Source: Collinsella sp. (GTDB lineage: Bacteria > Actinomycetota > Coriobacteriia > Coriobacteriales > Coriobacteriaceae). Taken from it: DNA of 10,772 nucleotides. The notes beneath the pieces are model-generated. The model was not told the DNA's origin. It saw only the letters and a program-made list of their open reading frames with translations, and did not search any database. Every line of letters begins with the position of its first letter. Within the stretch, counting starts at the first letter, position 1. Both the position numbers and the translations under genes were made by a program. The stretch is taken from positions 1-10,772 of the forward strand of contig JAHHSP010000037.1 of the NCBI GenBank assembly GCA_020025115.1, read 5' to 3'. This document shows, piece after piece, positions 7,701-10,772 of this stretch.

Positions 7701-8336
7701 GCCGGTCGATGCCACCATGAGGCGGATGCGGTCGATCTCGTCGCCGAAGAACTCGATGCGCACCGGGGCCGTGGACTGAGCGGCCCAGATTTCGACGGTG
7801 TCGCCCTGCACGCGGAACACGCCCGGCGTATCCGCCGCATCGGCGCGCGTGTACCCCATGCCGACCAGGCGCTCGGGCACCTGCTCGAAAGCAATCTCCT
7901 CCCCCACCGAGAAGACGGTCGATTCCCAATAGCGACTCTCGAGCGGAGGGACGCAGCGCAGCAGCGAACGCGCCGAGGCGACCATGATAAACGATTCGCC
8001 CTGGGCGATCCGCGACATGGCGGCGCAGCGGGCGGCGACCACCGCATCGTCTGGCTCGGTGTTCTTCCAGGGATAATCCTTACGCTCGGGAAAACGGGCC
8101 ACGCGCTCGGCGCCCACATACGCCGCGAGCGCACGAGCGGACCGGTCCGCCGCATCCTCCCCCGAGACGATGTAGACCGTGGGGCGCGGGGCGCGGGCGA
8201 ACTGAGCCGCCACCGCAAGGGTGCGGCCGGATTGGGAAATCGCAAGCGTGGCGTCCTCGCCGGCGGCAAGGGCCGACTCGATGTCCTGCAGTGCTTCTGC
8301 GGTGTAGAGTTGCGCGGCTATGCGGTGAATAAGCAT
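4758..8336 (-). CDS. mfd: Transcription-repair coupling factor Mfd
   Basis: Mfd is a DNA translocase that binds RNA polymerase stalled at a lesion, pushes it off and recruits UvrA. The product has 1192 residues (E. coli 1148). The N-terminal part (about 1-330) is the UvrB-like module, with GYTRADAADTPGVFRVQGD at 161-179. The RNA polymerase interaction (CarD-like) domain spans about 508-570 (PGDYVVHATHGIALF). The RecG-like translocase has Walker A GDVGFGKTE (661-669), DEEQ (762-765), LSATPIPRT (787-795), GQIYYVSNRV (843-852) and motif VI GRVGRS (934-939), followed by the TRG-like region around 970-1005. The C-terminal D7 domain covers about 1030-1150, followed by a Gly/Asn-rich tail ending in DDD. 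The ATG has GGAGAGG seven bases upstream. It is last in the operon, 29 bases after nth. Confidence 0.97.
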   Translation of the reverse strand: MLIHRIAAQLYTAEALQDIESALAAGEDATLAISQSGRTLAVAAQFARAPRPTVYIVSGEDAADRSARALAAYVGAERVARFPERKDYPWKNTEPDDAVVAARCAAMSRIAQGESFIMVASARSLLRCVPPLESRYWESTVFSVGEEIAFEQVPERLVGMGYTRADAADTPGVFRVQGDTVEIWAAQSTAPVRIEFFGDEIDRIRLMVASTGQTIGDEESVEISPVRELALTEDAVRRISEALYLPAQNDTELAALLELVQARVVTPELERFLPLMYGGTVSPLAHVHRDALVILSEPRSLFDDCSRAYEDLERRAADAKVTRLDGLYVRPQELDFGRQQRLNYVSLIRAGGQVTAELKIEQPALAGSDNRFVSRIQEVVNNRYACVFAIPDRGARESMELSFTDSSIPFEESLQVAPENAGRVGSDVTVSLLKRDVDALNARGLEEGAVAVPTITRGRVTFVDIPIPSGVVVPSAHLAVFSLADLNSRMNGKRGRSRRRVDITEVTFPFKPGDYVVHATHGIALFSEIVRQEVGGKERDYFMLEYAGGDKLYVPLEQVDRITRYVGPDGDNPRLTRLNTADWSRATTKARKSAKKLAFDLVDLYTRRSSITGFAFGPDSASQIEMEESFPYDETRDQLDAIADIKSDMESVKPMDRLLCGDVGFGKTEVALRAAFKCVDGGRQVMVLCPTTILAQQHYETFFERFAPFGVEVEVLSRFRTLAQQRRALAAFAEGKVDVLIGTHRLLSADVNPHELGLVIIDEEQRFGVQHKEQLKNMREQIDVLTLSATPIPRTMQMAMSGVRDMSLITTPPTGRRPVAVHVGEYDPDVVSAAIRLEIGRGGQIYYVSNRVKTIDDAVERVLEAAPEARIGVAHGKMSPREVEDVMVQFATKKIDVLIATTIVESGIDNSSANTLIIEDSQRLGLAQLYQLKGRVGRSATQAYAYFMFPGELPLTEEATARLTALSEFQDLGSGMRIAMRDLEIRGAGSLVGAEQHGNLSSVGFDLFTQMLGQAVAEARGEGDAEVEQAGVAINLPADFFLAEEYVPAVDRRVLVYRKLAAADMLDQVDALQQECEEAFGALPEAARNLFDRARIRIRADRLGLEGISLVAGKLTYQGVDVPKEVAFELRTKLGAVAFPKTRKFTVPYKVGAGNGSGIGRGINADVSNGGVGPVQAALDILSQLGPSGDDD

Positions 8337-8365
8337 GGGGGTGCCTCTCCAAAAATCTCAATAAG

Positions 8366-9028
8366 CTATCCCAGTTTGGCACTTGGGCAGATGTCTGCCA
8401 GCGGGCACGCGCCGCACAGGGGTTTACGAGCGTCGCAGATCTCACGTCCCAACATGATCCACTGATGGTTCACGTCGTTCCAGTACTCGCGCGGCAAGAT
8501 CTTGAGCAGGTCCTGCTCGGTTTTGAGCGGTTCTTTCTCATGGGTCTTGGGTGAGAGCCTGAGGCGGTGCGCGATGCGATTCACATGGGTGTCCACCGCG
8601 ATGCCATCGACAATCCCATAACCGACGTTCAGCACGATGTTAGCCGTCTTGCGGCCCACACCTGGAAGTTTGACGAGCTCCTTCATCTCGTTGGGGACCA
8701 CGCCGCCGTAATCGGCAACGATCATCTGGGCGCACGCGATGCAGTGCCTGGCCTTGGTCTTGTAGAAGCCGAGCGACTTGATGACGTCGGATACTTCCTC
8801 GTATGTCGCCCCGGCCATCTGCTCGGGCGTGGGCCAACGGTGAAACAATTCGGGTGTCACCTTGTTAACCTGGGCATCTGTCGTCTGCGCCGAGAGCAGG
8901 ACGGCGATGACCAACCGGACCGGCGTTTCGTGATCCAAGAAGCACTCGACCGGGCCGTAGCGCTCATTGAGCCTACGACACGCCTCGATCGCGCGGCTGC
9001 GCTTGGCCGCATTCGTCTCGCGTGGCAT
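8366..9028 (-). CDS. nth: Endonuclease III (DNA glycosylase/AP lyase)
   Basis: This enzyme removes oxidised pyrimidines and cuts at the abasic site in base-excision repair. The 220-residue product (E. coli 211) has the helix-hairpin-helix LPGVGRKTA (121-129) with catalytic Lys127, the catalytic Asp146 in AVDTHVNRI, and a C-terminal 4Fe-4S loop with cysteines 198, 205, 208 and 214 in the exact C-x6-C-x2-C-x5-C spacing. The frame is open to an ATG at 9136, but that would overlap the end of rmuC by 89 bases. The ATG at 9028 fits the family length and has AAGGAG 11 bases before it, which is slightly long. It lies 19 bases after rmuC and 29 before mfd, so it is almost certainly co-transcribed with both. 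Confidence 0.96.
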   Translation of the reverse strand: MPRETNAAKRSRAIEACRRLNERYGPVECFLDHETPVRLVIAVLLSAQTTDAQVNKVTPELFHRWPTPEQMAGATYEEVSDVIKSLGFYKTKARHCIACAQMIVADYGGVVPNEMKELVKLPGVGRKTANIVLNVGYGIVDGIAVDTHVNRIAHRLRLSPKTHEKEPLKTEQDLLKILPREYWNDVNHQWIMLGREICDARKPLCGACPLADICPSAKLG

Positions 9029-9047
9029 GGTTGTACACGCTCCTTGC

Positions 9048-10391
9048 CTACTCTTCGTCGCCTGCAACGTCGCTGGGCACATCCGAGATCTCGAGCAACT
9101 CGGCTGCCTGGGCGTCATCTTCCAGCGCGGTGACACTCTTGAGCTTTCGCTCTATCACATTCGTGCGGGTGTTGATGATGCCGTCGACGGTTTTACCCGC
9201 CGTCTCGATCTGCCGGAGCGCACGGCGCAACTCCGCCTGATATTTAGGGAACTCGGCTTTCACGGCACTCAAGACCCGTTGGATCTCATCGGCCCTGCGC
9301 TGGAAGGCAAAGGTCTGGTAGCTCATCTGCAGGCTGTTCAAGATGACGGCCATGGTCGAGGGGCCCGCGATGTTCACCTGATAGTCGCGCTGCAGGCACT
9401 CGATAAGGCCGGGGCGGTCGACCACCTCGGCGTACAATCCCTCGAACGGCAGGAACATGATTGCGAAATTCGTGGTCTCCGGAACACTCAGGTACTTGGA
9501 GGAAATCTCTTTTGCCTCGGCTTTGATCACCTGCTCGAGGGCTCGGCGCGCAGCCGCCACGCCCTCCGCATCGCCCGCCTCGATGGCGTCGCGCAGGTGC
9601 TCGTAGGTGTCCCCGGGAAACTTCGAGTCGATGGGCAGCCAAATGGGATCGCCGCCCTCGACGGGCAGCTTGACCGCAAACTCCACGCGCTCCGTGCTGC
9701 CCGGCTTCGTGGCCACGTTTTCGGCGTATTGTTCCGCCGACAGTATGTCGCGCAAGATCGCGCCGAGCTGGACCTCGCCCAGGATACCGCGCGTCTTCAC
9801 GTTCGAGAGCACGCGCTTGAGGTCGCCGACGCCCGAGGCGATGTTCTGCATATCGCCAAGACCGCGATACACCGCCTCGAGTTGATTGCTCACCTGCTTG
9901 AACGAGGCTCCCAGACGATCGTTGAGGGTGGTGGCGAGCTTCTCGTCCACCGTGGCTCTGATGGCTTCGAGCTTGAGCTCGTTATCCCGGCGAATGGCAC
10001 CGAGCTGCACGTCGACGGTCTCGCGAACCTTATCCAAGCGCTGCTCCACCGCCCCGCGGTTTTGCTCGAGGTTCTGCGCGATCTCGCGGCGCGCCCCATC
10101 GGCCTTGGCACTCGCCTGGTCGAGCGCGCGCATCTGCGCGTCGAAATGCTGCTGTTCGATAATCGAGGTGCCAGCCGCCTGGTTAAGCGCCGCATGCGTC
10201 GTCGTGAGCACCTGGGAGAGCATGGATTGCACGGAGGCGAGCGCCTCATTCGCACGCGCCGCCTGCTCGCTCGCCTCGTCCGCGAGCTCACGGCCGCGCT
10301 CGAACTCGCGACGCGCACGCAGCTGCATCGCAAGCGCCGCGGCCGCGCACACCGCAGCCACAACGGAAGCCAATACCGCAACCAATTCCAT
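9048..10391 (-). CDS. rmuC: DNA recombination protein RmuC
   Basis: RmuC-family proteins limit inversion rearrangements at short inverted repeats and are predicted to have a restriction-endonuclease-like core; the biochemical activity is poorly known. The 447-residue product has an N-terminal membrane anchor (about 2-22), a long charged coiled-coil region (about 25-175) and the family core. That core includes KTRGILGEVQLGAIL (199-213), WLPIDSKFP (251-259), IMFLPFEGLYAE (311-322) and PSTMAVILNSLQM (344-356). An acidic tail ends in DEE. The frame is open to an ATG at 10433, but that lies inside the upstream gene. The ATG at 10391 has GAGGG seven bases upstream and puts the membrane segment at the very N-terminus, as in the family. 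That SD overlaps the stop codon of the preceding gene, suggesting translational coupling. Confidence 0.94.
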   Translation of the reverse strand: MELVAVLASVVAAVCAAAALAMQLRARREFERGRELADEASEQAARANEALASVQSMLSQVLTTTHAALNQAAGTSIIEQQHFDAQMRALDQASAKADGARREIAQNLEQNRGAVEQRLDKVRETVDVQLGAIRRDNELKLEAIRATVDEKLATTLNDRLGASFKQVSNQLEAVYRGLGDMQNIASGVGDLKRVLSNVKTRGILGEVQLGAILRDILSAEQYAENVATKPGSTERVEFAVKLPVEGGDPIWLPIDSKFPGDTYEHLRDAIEAGDAEGVAAARRALEQVIKAEAKEISSKYLSVPETTNFAIMFLPFEGLYAEVVDRPGLIECLQRDYQVNIAGPSTMAVILNSLQMSYQTFAFQRRADEIQRVLSAVKAEFPKYQAELRRALRQIETAGKTVDGIINTRTNVIERKLKSVTALEDDAQAAELLEISDVPSDVAGDEE

Positions 10392-10401
10392 GCCATCGCC
10401 C

Positions 10402-10749
10402 TCACTCAAACGGCCAGATGCCCCACGAGGCACCGACCGACCTGATACCCTCCCAGACCATCTTAAAGCAGTCGGAGAGCGCCTCCACGACTTTCTCGGG
10501 GCTGGCCCCGCTCAATACGAAAGTCAGCGCGTAGGAGGCGATAAACACGGCCAGAAGGAGAACCGGCACGGCCAGGATGAGCGCGAGGGTCCGAAGCACG
10601 GTCAACGCCAAGCGCCTGCGAGCTCGCGCGCGATCGAAGGCAAGCTCCGCCCGATACTCCTCATAAGCGACAGGGCAAGGTGGGTCATCCAAGGCGGCAC
10701 CAGGCCCCTGGGCTCCAAAAGATTTCCGTTGCTCGATAAAAAGGTCCAT
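10402..10749 (-). CDS. Small membrane protein of unknown function
   Basis: I do not recognise this 115-residue protein. Residues 1-46 are hydrophilic, with a proline/glycine stretch (12-26) and a basic run RARARRR (40-46). A strongly hydrophobic stretch (about 47-80) could be one long or two short membrane segments. The tail (81-115) is amphipathic with several aromatics and ends in WPFE. The basic run before the membrane segment suggests the N-terminus faces the cytoplasm. It is real rather than a shadow: AAGGAGG (10766 to 10760) lies 10 bases before the ATG, and the stop is 10 bases before rmuC, with the rmuC SD overlapping it. It is the first visible gene of the rmuC-nth-mfd unit. The window ends 23 bases upstream, so the promoter and any earlier genes cannot be seen. 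Confidence 0.8.
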   Translation of the reverse strand: MDLFIEQRKSFGAQGPGAALDDPPCPVAYEEYRAELAFDRARARRRLALTVLRTLALILAVPVLLLAVFIASYALTFVLSGASPEKVVEALSDCFKMVWEGIRSVGASWGIWPFE

Positions 10750-10772
10750 GCAAAGCCCTCCTCCTTAGGAAG

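Noticed and set aside
6906..8465. Long plus-strand open frame of 519 codons opposite mfd and nth
   Set aside because: It lies antisense to two well-supported genes with catalytic motifs, and its His/Arg/Asp-rich translation is typical of the shadow frame of a high-GC gene. No family motif is seen.
8967..10445. Plus-strand open frame of 492 codons opposite rmuC
   Set aside because: Shadow of rmuC: Arg/His/Leu-rich with no recognisable domain and no supporting SD, while the minus strand has the full RmuC core.

Overview
This is a high-GC chromosomal window with strong Shine-Dalgarno (SD) sequences and mostly housekeeping genes. GC-rich codon use, the protein sequences and the SD-rich starts suggest a high-GC Gram-positive bacterium. 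An actinobacterium of the Coriobacteriia type (Collinsella/Olsenella-like) is my best guess, but this is inference from general resemblance and not a database match.

Layout from left to right. Positions 1 to about 47 hold the 5' part of a 5S rRNA gene on the minus strand, cut by the window edge. No 23S gene precedes it; a metA gene ends 148 bases upstream. Next is metA (minus), a homoserine O-acyltransferase with Glu111, which points to acetyl-CoA use. Between metA and recQ is a plus-strand stretch that looks like the headless 3' end of a lost gene. recQ (minus, DNA helicase) and yitT (plus, membrane protein) are divergent across a 206-base gap that carries the yitT promoter. yitT ends at a strong intrinsic terminator in the convergent gap with mfd.

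The right half is one compact minus-strand unit read right to left: a small unknown membrane protein, rmuC, nth and mfd, with gaps of 10, 19 and 29 bases. This groups base-excision repair (endonuclease III), transcription-coupled repair (Mfd) and the recombination-associated RmuC in one likely operon. RecQ lies nearby as its own unit, so the window is rich in genome-maintenance genes.

I find no prophage, transposon, CRISPR array or defence island. The points most worth checking are the apparently orphan 5S rRNA gene, the headless coding remnant beside metA, an inverted repeat in the metA leader, and the unknown membrane protein at the head of the repair operon. I do not see a convincing undescribed system.
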